Assembly: GCF_010727475.1 (NCBI RefSeq)
Contig: NZ_AP022567.1
Span: 7,130,001-7,194,000 of the forward strand
Length of the DNA: 64,000 nt
From: Mycolicibacterium mageritense
GTDB taxonomy: Bacteria > Actinomycetota > Actinomycetes > Mycobacteriales > Mycobacteriaceae
Reading direction: 5' to 3'
The translations under genes were made by a program, and so were the position numbers. Positions 54,889 through 63,823 of this stretch are shown here, in pieces. The notes beneath the pieces were generated by a model, which did no database searches, was not told the DNA's origin, and was given only the letters and a program-made list of their open reading frames with translations. Position 1 is the first letter of the stretch, and the number at the start of each line of letters is the position of its first letter.

Positions 54889-56149
54889 GCACCCACCTCG
54901 ACACCACCGCACTCGACGTCGACGCCGCCAACGCGACCGCGTTCGCCCGCCTCGACGCGGCCGACCCCTGGGTCATCGACGTGGCACCGGCGCGCGAGGT
55001 CCTGCCCGGGTTTCGCGACAACCTGGTGCTGACCTCGGGAGCGCCGATGCCGTGGTCGGCCTACACCGGCGGGCAACGCGAAGCCCTCATCGGCGGCGCC
55101 CTGTTCGAGGGCCTGGCCGGCACCCGCGACGACGCCATCGCGGGTTTCGCGTCCGGTGAGATCGAGGTCGGGGGCTGCCACGACTACGGCGCGGTGGGCT
55201 CGCTGGCCGGGATCTACACCGCGTCGATGCCGGTGTTCGTCGTTGAGAACCGCACCCACGGCAACCTCGGGTTCTGCAACTTCTACGAAGGCAAGGAACC
55301 CCGCCGGCTCAACTACGGCTGCTACGACGACGGCGTGCGCGAGCGGCTGCTGCATGTCAACACCGTGCTGGCCCCGGTGGTGGGCGAGGCGATCCGCCGC
55401 CACGGCGGCATCGCGCTCAAACCGTTGATCGCGCGTGCCCTGCGCATGGGCGACGAGGTGCACAGCCGCAACGCGGCCGCCTCGATCCTGTTCAACCGCG
55501 AGATCCTGCCCGCGATCCTGGACATGGTCGAAGCCCGGGTGCCCGGTGTCCGCGAGACACTGCTGCACCTGGCCGACAACGACTACTTCTTCCTGCGGTT
55601 GTCGATGGCCGCGGCCAAGGCCTGCGCCGATGCGATGGTCGAGCCGGGCTCCACCCTGGTCTCGGCCATGGCGTTCTCCTGCCGCGGTTTTGCCATCAAA
55701 CTCGCCGGGCTCGGCGACACCTGGTTCCAGGGACCACCACCCATCCACCAGGGCAAACTGTTCGCCGGGCACACCGAGGACGAGATCACCTGGATGGGCG
55801 GGAATCCCCGATCACCGAAACCATCGGACTCGGCGGCTTCGCCCAAGCCTGCGCACTGTCACTGCAGGAATACCAGGGCGGTTCCCCGGAGATCATGATC
55901 GAACGCAACCGCGAGATGTATGCCATCACCCACGGCGAGAACAGCACCTACCGCATCCCGCTGTTCGGGTTCCGCGGCACCCCCACCGGCATCGACGCCC
56001 GCAAAGTCCTCGACACCGGCATCCTGCCCGTCATGGACGTCGGCCTCGCCGGACGCGACGGCGGCCAGATCGGCGCCGGGGTGATCCGCGCACCCCGAGA
56101 ATGCTTCACCGACGCCATGACCGAACACACGCGTAGGTTCGGTCGATGA
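54885..56149 (+). pseudogene. DUF1116 family protein, frameshifted
   Basis: Codons 1-306 (to 55800) are in one frame; the rest of the family-like sequence continues at 55802 in another (GESPITETIGLGGFAQACAL, then YRIPLFGFRGTPTGIDARKV), so one base is missing around 55800-55802 in a G-rich run. Joined, it would be about 421 residues, normal for DUF1116. That family includes YlbE/AllG, a subunit of oxamate carbamoyltransferase, but the partner subunits are absent here. It is either an authentic mutation or a sequencing error; M. smegmatis genomes are known for both. Start GTG overlaps the SDR stop; the end overlaps the next SDR start by 4 nt. Confidence 0.75.
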
Positions 56150-56919
56150 CGACCGATGCCAAGACCCTCGCGCTGTCCTTCGGTGGTGGCGACGCCGTCG
56201 TCACCGGCGCCGCATCGGGTATCGGAGCCGCCACCGCGGCCGCGCTGATGTCGGCCGGCATCCGCACCGTGCGCCTCGACATCCGCACGCCGGAACCCGA
56301 TCCGCGCCACCCGGACGAGCTTCAGGTGAACTGTGCGGCCGACGTCCGCGATCCCGACCTGGTATCGCGGTTGCGCGAGGCCGGGGCCGCTGCCGATTCG
56401 ATCAGCTATGTCGTCAACTGTGCGGGCATCATCGACAACACCGGGTTCGGCGGTGTTCCGCGCGACGCGTGGCTGCGGTGCCTGGAGATCAACCTGGTCG
56501 GGGCGTACAACGTCATCGACGCCCTGACCCCGGCGCTCCGTCAGAACACGCCTGCCGCGGTCGTCAACATCAGCTCGATCGAGGCGGCCAGGGTCGTCGC
56601 ACTGTCCGACCCGGACCCCACGCCGCAGTACGCGGCCTCCAAGGCCGGGCTGAGCATGCTCACCCAGAGCAGCGCCCGCGCGCTGGCGGCCGACGGGATC
56701 CGGGTCAACAGCATCGCGCCCGGGTTCGTCGCCACCCCGATGGCCGCCGCACACGGCGACACCGGCAGCCTGCCCCCCGCTCTGGCGCCCCGGGTTCCGG
56801 TAGGACGTTTCGCCGATCCAACCGAAATCGCTTACGCAGCAGCATTTCTGCTGAGCGACCAAGCCGCCTATCTCACAGGTTCCGAGGTGCGCGTCGACGG
56901 CGGGTTCGCGCTGACATGA
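56146..56919 (+). CDS. Short-chain dehydrogenase/reductase 2
   Basis: 257 residues. TGAASGIG (nucleotide loop), CAGI motif, Ser in VVNISSIEAA, YxxxK in YAASKAGLSM, then SIAPGFVATPM. A classical SDR; an Asp in LDIRTP after beta-2 suggests NAD(H). The ATG overlaps the stop of the DUF1116 gene, and its stop overlaps the next ATG, so it is embedded in a run of coupled genes. Substrate unknown. Confidence 0.92.
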   Translation: MTTDAKTLALSFGGGDAVVTGAASGIGAATAAALMSAGIRTVRLDIRTPEPDPRHPDELQVNCAADVRDPDLVSRLREAGAAADSISYVVNCAGIIDNTGFGGVPRDAWLRCLEINLVGAYNVIDALTPALRQNTPAAVVNISSIEAARVVALSDPDPTPQYAASKAGLSMLTQSSARALAADGIRVNSIAPGFVATPMAAAHGDTGSLPPALAPRVPVGRFADPTEIAYAAAFLLSDQAAYLTGSEVRVDGGFALT

Positions 56920-57980
56920 CCCGTACGCACACGCCCGTCGTGGCCTTCGAACCGGCTCTTGGCCGCAACGCCCGGAGCGGCACCTGGGCCGAGCTGGCCC
57001 GCGGCACCTTCCGCACCGCGCGCGAACACGTCGACCGCAACGAGTGGGAGGCCGCCGCGCAACTCGTCGAGGTGTCGGTGCTCGAAGCCGACGAACTCCG
57101 CGACATCTACGACCGCTGGCCCGCCGCTACACTGCGGTGGGTCCGGGCCCACGACGTGACCAGCACCGAGCTGGACGCCGCGGTCACGCGGCTCGGCGAA
57201 CTCGTGGGTGACGAGGCCATGGCCGGGGTCGGGCCGGCCTGGCCCCGCTACACCGACGCCGTGACACGGGCCGCGCAGGCCTGCCGCGACCAGGATCCCG
57301 GGGCCGGCGAACTGATCGAAACCGCACGGCAGGTCTGGCAGCAGATCCACGACCGTGCGGTCGACCGGGTCGCCGGCATGATCGACATCGCCGTGCGCCT
57401 GGTCGGCGAATCCTCACTCGGCGAGCTGTGGGACCACCTGATGGGTGACTGGTACGAGATCCATGAGCGCCGTTACTCATTGGACAACCAGCCGTGGGCC
57501 GACTCGGCTCATCAGCTGATGGTCGCGATCGTCGACGGATTCCACGCGCACCTCACCGGGACCGGACGCCAGGGCGACATCGAGCTGATCGAGGAACCGG
57601 GGCGCACCGGATTCCGGTTCGCGCCATGCGGATCCGGCGGCCGCTCGGTGGACGCCAGGATCACCGGCGGGACACCCCGGTCGGCGCCACCGTTCGGCTT
57701 CGCGGTCACCACCGAACCGCACGACTGGGCGTGGAACACGGTCGGCATCTGCTCGTACTGCGTGCACTGCTGCCAGCTCAACGAGGTCATGCCGATCGAC
57801 CGGCTCGGCTACCCGACGCGCGTGATCGACCCGCCCACCTGGACGCCGGACGATCCCACGACCTCGTGCACCTGGTGGGTGTACCACGACCCCGCCGACG
57901 TCCCCGACCACGTGTATCGCCGGGTCGGCCGTGACCCCGCCCGCCGACCGAGCCGAACCAGGAGCAACCGACATGGCTGA
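56916..57980 (+). CDS. Conserved protein of unknown function with Cys-rich motif
   Basis: 354 residues, not recognised. The first 200 residues are helical (WAELARGTFRTAREHVDRNE; RQVWQQIHDRAVDRVAGMID); the C-terminal about 120 residues carry GICSYCVHCCQLNEVMPIDR, a C-x2-C-x2-C-C cluster that looks able to bind a metal or Fe-S centre, and the stretch PPTWTPDDPTTSCTWWVYHD with a further Cys. No signal peptide. It sits between an SDR and two ligases in coupled order (ATG at 56916 overlaps the SDR stop; 8-nt overlap with the next gene), so it probably acts in the same pathway. Confidence 0.78.
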   Translation: MTRTHTPVVAFEPALGRNARSGTWAELARGTFRTAREHVDRNEWEAAAQLVEVSVLEADELRDIYDRWPAATLRWVRAHDVTSTELDAAVTRLGELVGDEAMAGVGPAWPRYTDAVTRAAQACRDQDPGAGELIETARQVWQQIHDRAVDRVAGMIDIAVRLVGESSLGELWDHLMGDWYEIHERRYSLDNQPWADSAHQLMVAIVDGFHAHLTGTGRQGDIELIEEPGRTGFRFAPCGSGGRSVDARITGGTPRSAPPFGFAVTTEPHDWAWNTVGICSYCVHCCQLNEVMPIDRLGYPTRVIDPPTWTPDDPTTSCTWWVYHDPADVPDHVYRRVGRDPARRPSRTRSNRHG

Positions 57981-59241
57981 CACCGTGGCGATGACGCAAC
58001 TCGAAGTGGCCGACTACGACCTCGGGTTGCGGGGAAAACTGGTGCGCTCGAACAAGACCCGCGGTGGTTCTGCCCTGGCGTTCTGCACCATCGTGTACGG
58101 CCTGTCGCTGACCGACGACGTCACCGACACGCCGTTCAGCAGCGCTGCCAACGGCTATCCCGACGCTGCGCTCGTGCCCGACGAAGCCACGCGGATCCCG
58201 CTGCCGTGGCGGGCCGGAACCGACGCCGTGATCGCCGACCTGGTCGACGCCGACGGCAGGCCGCTGGATCTGTCGCCGCGTGCCGTCTTGGGCACCCTCA
58301 CCGAGCGCTACGCCGAACTCGGCCTGGCCCCGGTGCTCGGTTTCGAATACGAGATGTGGATCTTCTCTGCCGACGCCGGCCATGCTCCGCACGGCCGCAC
58401 CGAGAACGCCTACAGCCTCACCCGCTGCGCCGAGATCAACTGTTTGGCAACCGAGTTCGTCAACCGCATGGATCAGATCGGCATCGAGGTCGAGATGTTC
58501 CACGCCGAACTCGGGCCCGGTTTCTTCGAGTTCACCCTGGCCCCCGCGACCGCGGTGACCGCTGCAGACCACGCCGTGCGGGCCCGCCAGTACCTGCGGG
58601 ATCTGTGCGCCGAACGCGGTCTGCACGCGAGCTTCATGGCCAAGCCGTTCGCCGACAAGTCCGGTGCGGGTGGCCACGTGCATTCCAGCCTCGATCGCGA
58701 CGGCGCCAACGTGTTCTCCGACGGCGCAGGCGGGCTGTCGGCCGAGGGTCGCCATTATCTGGCTGGTCTGCTTGCCGGGATGGCCGACACCGCCGTGATG
58801 CTCAACCCGAACATCAACTCCTACAAGCGCATCGACCCCGAGATGTTCACCCCTTCGTCGGCGAGCTGGGGCTACGACGACCGGGGCACGGCGGCCCGGG
58901 TACTGCTCACCGACCCCAAGTCCGCGCGCGTCGAGCACCGCAGACCCGGAGCCGACGCGAACCCGTACATCGTGGCCACCGCGCTGCTGGCCGCGGGACT
59001 GCACGGGCTGCGCGAACAACTGCCGTTGCCCGGGCCGGACACGGATCCGCCAGACCTGCCGGGCGATCTGGGCACTGCCCTGGCCCAGTTCGAAAGTTCA
59101 CCGTGGGTGGCCGATCTGCTGGGCAAGCCGTTCTGCACGTCCTTCGCCGCCACGCGGCGCGCCGAACTGCAACGCTATGAACGTTGGTTACGCACCACCA
59201 TCACCGAGTGGGAACTGCATCGACACCTGGAGCACCAATGA
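57973..59241 (+). CDS. Glutamine synthetase-like ligase 1 (gamma-glutamyl-amine synthetase type)
   Basis: 422 residues. Catalytic GS domain: ExE metal residues in GFEYEMWIF, EVEMFHAELGPGFFEFTL, HVHSSL (metal His), NPNINSYKR (ATP/Glu site) and RVEHRRPGADANPY. The N-terminal beta-grasp has ADYDLGLRGK. The length and sequence fit gamma-glutamyl-polyamine/ethanolamine/isopropylamine synthetases rather than housekeeping GlnA (about 470). AGGAG 8 nt before ATG 57973 fixes the start. Directly followed by a second ligase (ATGA overlap); the two may form a mixed complex or have different amine specificity. Confidence 0.88.
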   Translation: MADTVAMTQLEVADYDLGLRGKLVRSNKTRGGSALAFCTIVYGLSLTDDVTDTPFSSAANGYPDAALVPDEATRIPLPWRAGTDAVIADLVDADGRPLDLSPRAVLGTLTERYAELGLAPVLGFEYEMWIFSADAGHAPHGRTENAYSLTRCAEINCLATEFVNRMDQIGIEVEMFHAELGPGFFEFTLAPATAVTAADHAVRARQYLRDLCAERGLHASFMAKPFADKSGAGGHVHSSLDRDGANVFSDGAGGLSAEGRHYLAGLLAGMADTAVMLNPNINSYKRIDPEMFTPSSASWGYDDRGTAARVLLTDPKSARVEHRRPGADANPYIVATALLAAGLHGLREQLPLPGPDTDPPDLPGDLGTALAQFESSPWVADLLGKPFCTSFAATRRAELQRYERWLRTTITEWELHRHLEHQ

Positions 59242-60608
59242 CATCTGTACTCGACCTCGACCGGTTCGAGGCGCTGGCCGCCGCCGGCGAGATCACCACC
59301 GTGGTGTGCGCCGCGCCCGACCCGTACGGACGCCTGGTCGGAAAGCGACTGACCATCTCTGCTTTCCGCACTCTCGGCCTGCAGGGCAACGGCGTCAACG
59401 CCAGCAGCTTCATCTTCGGCGTCGACCTGGAGATGAATCCGCTTGAGCTGCCGGTGTCCAACGCGGCCAACGGCTGGGTCGACATCCGACTGGTGCCCGA
59501 CCTCTCGACCCTGCGCCGAGTGCCGTGGGAGCCCACGGCCGCACTGGTGCTGTGCGACGCCTACCACATGGATTCCGACGAGCCGTTGGCCGTGGCACCC
59601 CGCAGCATCCTGCGGGCTCAGCTCGACCGGGCCGCACAGCGGGGCCTGTCCTTCAAGTTCGCGTCCGAGCTGGAGTTCTATCTCGCCGCGACACCGCCGC
59701 GGGAGGCCTGGCAGCTGGGCTACCAGAACCTCACGATGCTTTCGGACTACCGGTCGGACTACCAGATGATCCAGGCCGCCCGCGACGACTGGTTCATCGA
59801 GCGCATCCGCAACCAGATGCCCGCGTTCGGAGTTCCCGTCGAATCGTCCAAGCCCGAATGGGGTTTGGGCCAGCAGGAGGTCACCCTCGACTACTGCGAC
59901 ACCCTGGAGATGGCCGACCGGCACGTGCTGTTCAAATACGGCGTCAAGCAGTTGGCCAACAATGCCGACCTCACGGTCACGTTCATGGCCAAGCCCAAGA
60001 TCGACGAGGTCGGCTCGTCGTGTCACCTGCATGTCAGCATGTGGTCGGCCGACGGCGCCGAGCCGCTGTGCTGGTCGGCAGAGCGCAACGGCATGTCGGA
60101 GCGGTTCGGGGCGTTCGTCGCCGGCCAGCTGCATCACGCGTCCGACATCAGCCTGATGTTCGCGCCGACCGTCAACTCCTACAAGCGTTTCCAGCCGGAC
60201 CAGTTCGCCGGGACCGCGATAGCACTCGGCAACGACAACCGCTCGTGCGCGTTCCGGTTGGTCGGCAGTGGGCCGTCGTTCCGGGTGGAGAACCGCATCC
60301 CCGGCGCCGACGTCAACCCGTATTACGCCTACGCCGCCACGATCGCCGCCGGCCTCGACGGCGTCGACCGGGAGATGTCCGCACCGGACATCTTCGACGG
60401 CAACGCATGGACGGGAGCCGACATCACGACCGTCCCCACCGCGCTGCACCGCTCCCTGAACCTGTTCGCCGAAAGCAAGATGGCCCGCACGGCCTTCGGC
60501 GACGAGGTCTTCGAGCACCTGTTGGCCTCTGCGCAAAGCGAATTGGAGGCTTTCGACTCGCACACCGTGACGGATTGGGAATCCCGTCGCTATTACGAAC
60601 GCGTCTAG
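59238..60608 (+). CDS. Glutamine synthetase-like ligase 2
   Basis: 456 residues. Same catalytic order as ligase 1 (SELEFYL; ESSKPEWGLGQQEVTL; SSCHLHVSMW; APTVNSYKRFQ; RVENRIPGADVNPYYAYAA), but the two proteins differ strongly, so this is an old duplication or two recruited paralogs. It keeps the Glu, His and Arg residues needed to bind metal, ATP and glutamate. Starts at MTSVLDLDRF, overlapping the previous stop. Together with the permease and glutaminase this points to gamma-glutamylation of an imported amine. The 15-nt gap to the next gene keeps it in the operon. Confidence 0.88.
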   Translation: MTSVLDLDRFEALAAAGEITTVVCAAPDPYGRLVGKRLTISAFRTLGLQGNGVNASSFIFGVDLEMNPLELPVSNAANGWVDIRLVPDLSTLRRVPWEPTAALVLCDAYHMDSDEPLAVAPRSILRAQLDRAAQRGLSFKFASELEFYLAATPPREAWQLGYQNLTMLSDYRSDYQMIQAARDDWFIERIRNQMPAFGVPVESSKPEWGLGQQEVTLDYCDTLEMADRHVLFKYGVKQLANNADLTVTFMAKPKIDEVGSSCHLHVSMWSADGAEPLCWSAERNGMSERFGAFVAGQLHHASDISLMFAPTVNSYKRFQPDQFAGTAIALGNDNRSCAFRLVGSGPSFRVENRIPGADVNPYYAYAATIAAGLDGVDREMSAPDIFDGNAWTGADITTVPTALHRSLNLFAESKMARTAFGDEVFEHLLASAQSELEAFDSHTVTDWESRRYYERV

Positions 60609-60623
60609 GACCGAAGGAGAACC

Positions 60624-61553
60624 ATGCCGATCGACCCCATCGCCCAGAAGATGCTCGACGACGCCAAGGCGTCGGGCCGGCCCAACGCGCACCTGCTGCC
60701 CGTGCCGACCGCGCGCGAGAACTTCGAGAACACCTTCGCGGCCCTCGCCAAGCCCGACGTACATCGCGTCGTCGACGTCACCGTCGGAACCCGTGACGGC
60801 GCAGGCATTCCGGGCCGGCTCTACCTCCCCACCGATGCCACGGACCTGCCGCTGACGGTGTACTACCACGGTGGCGGGTGGCTGCTCGGCAGCATCGATT
60901 CGCACGACGTGGCGACACGGCTGCTCGCCAATGCCTCCGGCAGCGCGGTGTTGTCGGTGGGATACCGGCGCGGACCCGAGTCGCGGTTCCCCACCGCGGT
61001 CAACGATGCGGTCGACGCGCTCGCCTGGGCCCGCAGCGAGGCGCTCGGCATCGACGGCACGCGGCTGGCGGTGGCCGGCGACAGCGCCGGCGGAAACCTG
61101 GCCGCCGCCGTCGCGCTGCACGCCCGCGACACCGGCGAACCCGCTCTGCGCCACCAACTTCTGGTTTACCCGGTCACCACGACCGACCTCGACCGCGGCA
61201 TGGATCCCGCATACGACGGTGTCATGCTCGAACGCGACGAACTGCAGTGGCACCAGGACAATTACCTGCCCGGTCCGGACGCCGCGACCGACCCGCGGGT
61301 CAACGTGCTCGACGCGGATCTCACGGGTCTGCCCGACACGACGATCATCCTGGCCGAGTGCGATCCGATCCGCCCGCAGGGTGAGCTGTACGAACGTGCG
61401 TTGCGCGCGGCCGGGGTCACGGTGCAGAGCCATCTGACCCCCGGCATGGTGCACGGATTCTTCGGGCTCGACGAGGTTTTCCCAACAGCCACCGGCGCCA
61501 TGACCTTCGCCGGACAGCGGCTCGCCGAGTCCTTTGCCGTGGCGGTCCGATGA
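60624..61553 (+). CDS. Alpha/beta hydrolase, hormone-sensitive-lipase (HSL) family esterase
   Basis: 309 residues. Oxyanion-hole motif HGGGW (YYHGGGWLLGS), nucleophile GDSAGG, acid in AECDPIRPQG and His in MVHGFFG: a complete HSL-type Ser-Asp-His site. Would hydrolyse an ester or lactone; the flavin monooxygenase downstream could supply a Baeyer-Villiger ester (inference). GAAGGAG 5 nt before ATG 60624. Stop overlaps the next SDR start (ATGA). Confidence 0.92.
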   Translation: MPIDPIAQKMLDDAKASGRPNAHLLPVPTARENFENTFAALAKPDVHRVVDVTVGTRDGAGIPGRLYLPTDATDLPLTVYYHGGGWLLGSIDSHDVATRLLANASGSAVLSVGYRRGPESRFPTAVNDAVDALAWARSEALGIDGTRLAVAGDSAGGNLAAAVALHARDTGEPALRHQLLVYPVTTTDLDRGMDPAYDGVMLERDELQWHQDNYLPGPDAATDPRVNVLDADLTGLPDTTIILAECDPIRPQGELYERALRAAGVTVQSHLTPGMVHGFFGLDEVFPTATGAMTFAGQRLAESFAVAVR

Positions 61554-62272
61554 TCGCTCTCGTGACCGGCGCCTGCGGCGGTATCGGCTCGGCGACCGTG
61601 CAGCGTCTGGTCAAAGACGGTGTGCACGTGATCGCCACCGATGTGGGCGAACGCGCGGAAAACCTGCCGGCCGAGGCCGACTACGTGGCGTTCGATCTTC
61701 TCGACGGAGATCTGGCCGAGTTGTTCGACCGGCTCGACGGCCAAGGCCTCGACTACCTCGTCAACGCCGCCGGGGTGGCCCTGTTCGACCGCGACGGTTC
61801 GACACTCGACATCGACGAATCCGTCTGGGACATCACGCTCGGCGTCAACCTGCACGGACTGCGCAAGGTCACCACTGCGGCCGTCCCGCACCTGCGCCGT
61901 GGGACGGGCAAGAGCATCGTCAACGTCGCGAGTACCGCGGGCATCAGAGGTATGGATTCCCCCCTGGACGCGTACCAGGTCAGCAAGGCCGCGGTGGTGT
62001 CGCTGACGCGGGCGCTGGCGCTGCAGCTGGCGCCCGAGGGGATCCGGGCCAATACCGTGTGCCCCGGTGCGATCCTCACCCCGATGATCGACTACCTCTA
62101 CGTCGACAATCCCGCGCGCAGGGCCGACATGGAGAGCCGCACGCCGCTGCGCCGACTGGGTATGCCCGACGAAATCGCGGGCGCCATCGCGTTTCTGCTG
62201 TCCGCCGACGCGTCGTTCGTCACCGCGACCGATCTCGTGGTCGACGGCGGCTGGACGGCCCAGATCAAGTAG
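61550..62272 (+). CDS. Short-chain dehydrogenase/reductase 3
   Basis: 240 residues. TGACGGIG, NAAGVALFD, VNVASTAG (Ser), YQVSKAA (Tyr/Lys), CPGAILTPM. The Asp after beta-2 (ATDVG) suggests NAD(H). Last gene of the operon; about 90 nt then separate it from the monooxygenase, which has its own regulatory boxes. May oxidise a product of the esterase. Substrate unknown. Confidence 0.92.
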   Translation: MIALVTGACGGIGSATVQRLVKDGVHVIATDVGERAENLPAEADYVAFDLLDGDLAELFDRLDGQGLDYLVNAAGVALFDRDGSTLDIDESVWDITLGVNLHGLRKVTTAAVPHLRRGTGKSIVNVASTAGIRGMDSPLDAYQVSKAAVVSLTRALALQLAPEGIRANTVCPGAILTPMIDYLYVDNPARRADMESRTPLRRLGMPDEIAGAIAFLLSADASFVTATDLVVDGGWTAQIK

Positions 62273-62317
62273 CCCGCGCCGGCGCCCGGCACCGGGCATG
62301 TTGACAATCTCGTTATT

Positions 62318-62339
62318 GGTCTAACTAATCGACCTATAG
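62318..62339. promoter_or_regulatory. GGTCTA and GACCTATAG boxes upstream of the monooxygenase
   Basis: GGTCTA (62318-62323) and GACCTATAG (62331-62339), the latter identical to 54088-54096. They lie 21-42 nt before ATG 62360. Confidence 0.45.
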
Positions 62340-62359
62340 TTCTTTAGACAGGAGACAGG

Positions 62360-63823
62360 ATGAGCGGGCCATCGATGCCGCGAGTCGCCATTATCGGATC
62401 CGGGTTCAGCGGTATCGCCGCGGCAATCGCCCTGCGCAAGAAGGGCATCGAGGACTTCGTGATCTTCGAGCAGGCCCCCGCGCTCGGCGGCACCTGGTGG
62501 CACAACCGCTACCCGGGCGCCGAAGTCGACCTGGAATCCCACATCTACTCGTTCTCCTATGAGCGCTACGACTGGACCCGCACCCACGCGGGCTGGCGCG
62601 AGCTGCAGGGCTATCTCAACCACGTCGCGAACAAGTGGGATCTGCCCCGCAGGATCCGGTTCAACGAAAAGGTCGAGGACATCACGTGGTCCGACACCGA
62701 CCACGCCTACACGGTCAGCACCGAATCCGGCGCCGACCACGACCGGTTCACCGCGGTGATCAGCGCGGTCGGATTCCTCAACATCCCGTTGCTGCCGCCC
62801 TTCGCGCGCGAATCCAGCGACTTCGCCGGCGCGATCTGCCACACGTCCCGGTGGATCGACGGCCTGGACATGACCGGCAAAAAGATCGGCGTGGTGGGCA
62901 CCGGATCGTCGGCCGTGCAAGTGGTCACCGAGGCCGAACGGGTGGGCACCGAGGTCAAGATCTTCCAGATCGAACCGAACTGGATCCTGCCGAAGGGCAG
63001 CCACGATTTCACGCCGCTGCAGCGCCGGCTCAACCGCCTCGCACCGGTATATGCGTGGCGACGCCTCAAGCTGTACCTCGGCTACGACCTGCGCCAGTAC
63101 CGGTCGAGCCATGCCCGGCCCACCGGCTGGACCAACCGGCGGAAGCACCAGGCGGCCGTGGAATTCCTGCACCGCGAGCTGGCAGACCGGCCGGACCTGC
63201 TCGAATTGGCCACGCCGACTTTTCCGTTCGAGGGCAGGCGCACGGTGGTCAGCGACACCTACTACGCGTCGCTGCGCAGCCCGAAGGTGACGCTGGTCCC
63301 CCACGCGGTCAAAGGGCTGTCCCGCACCGGGGCGATCGACGCCAACGGTGACGAACATGAGCTCGACATCATCGTGCTCGCAACCGGATTCGACGCGGCA
63401 AACTACCTCGGCAACTATCGGGTGCACGGCCGCGGCGGCGCCGAACTGCACGAGCAGTGGCAGGGTGAACCGGAGGCCTTCCTGGGCATGATGGTGCCGA
63501 AGTTCCCCAACTTCTTCATCATGTACGGACCCAACACCAACTCGATTCCGCTCGTGTCGTTCTACGAGGCGCAGGCGTCGTTCGCGGCGGGCCTGATCTC
63601 GCGCGCCGCCCGCGCCGGTGCCGGCAGCATCGAGGTGCGCCGCTCGGCGTTCGTCCTCTACAACGACTGGGTGCAGGCGCAGTTGTCGAAAACCGTGTGG
63701 GCCCAGGTCAACAACTACTTCAAAGCGGGCACTGGCCGCATCGTCTCCCAGTGGCCTTCCGGCGCGACGCCGTACATCCTGGCGACCAAGCTGTTGCGCC
63801 GGATCGCCGTGCGGCTGTCCTAG
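62360..63823 (+). CDS. Flavin-dependent monooxygenase (Baeyer-Villiger type)
   Basis: 487 residues. FAD motif IIGSGFSGIA, the BVMO fingerprint FAGAICHTSRW (FxGxxxHxxxW), second nucleotide motif VVGTGSSAVQV and the ATGFD motif. Inserts oxygen into a ketone, or oxidises N or S in some FMOs, using NADPH and O2. GGAGACAGG lies before the ATG. It has its own operator boxes but is co-oriented with the SDR/ligase operon. Its stop overlaps that of the convergent gene. Confidence 0.9.
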   Translation: MSGPSMPRVAIIGSGFSGIAAAIALRKKGIEDFVIFEQAPALGGTWWHNRYPGAEVDLESHIYSFSYERYDWTRTHAGWRELQGYLNHVANKWDLPRRIRFNEKVEDITWSDTDHAYTVSTESGADHDRFTAVISAVGFLNIPLLPPFARESSDFAGAICHTSRWIDGLDMTGKKIGVVGTGSSAVQVVTEAERVGTEVKIFQIEPNWILPKGSHDFTPLQRRLNRLAPVYAWRRLKLYLGYDLRQYRSSHARPTGWTNRRKHQAAVEFLHRELADRPDLLELATPTFPFEGRRTVVSDTYYASLRSPKVTLVPHAVKGLSRTGAIDANGDEHELDIIVLATGFDAANYLGNYRVHGRGGAELHEQWQGEPEAFLGMMVPKFPNFFIMYGPNTNSIPLVSFYEAQASFAAGLISRAARAGAGSIEVRRSAFVLYNDWVQAQLSKTVWAQVNNYFKAGTGRIVSQWPSGATPYILATKLLRRIAVRLS

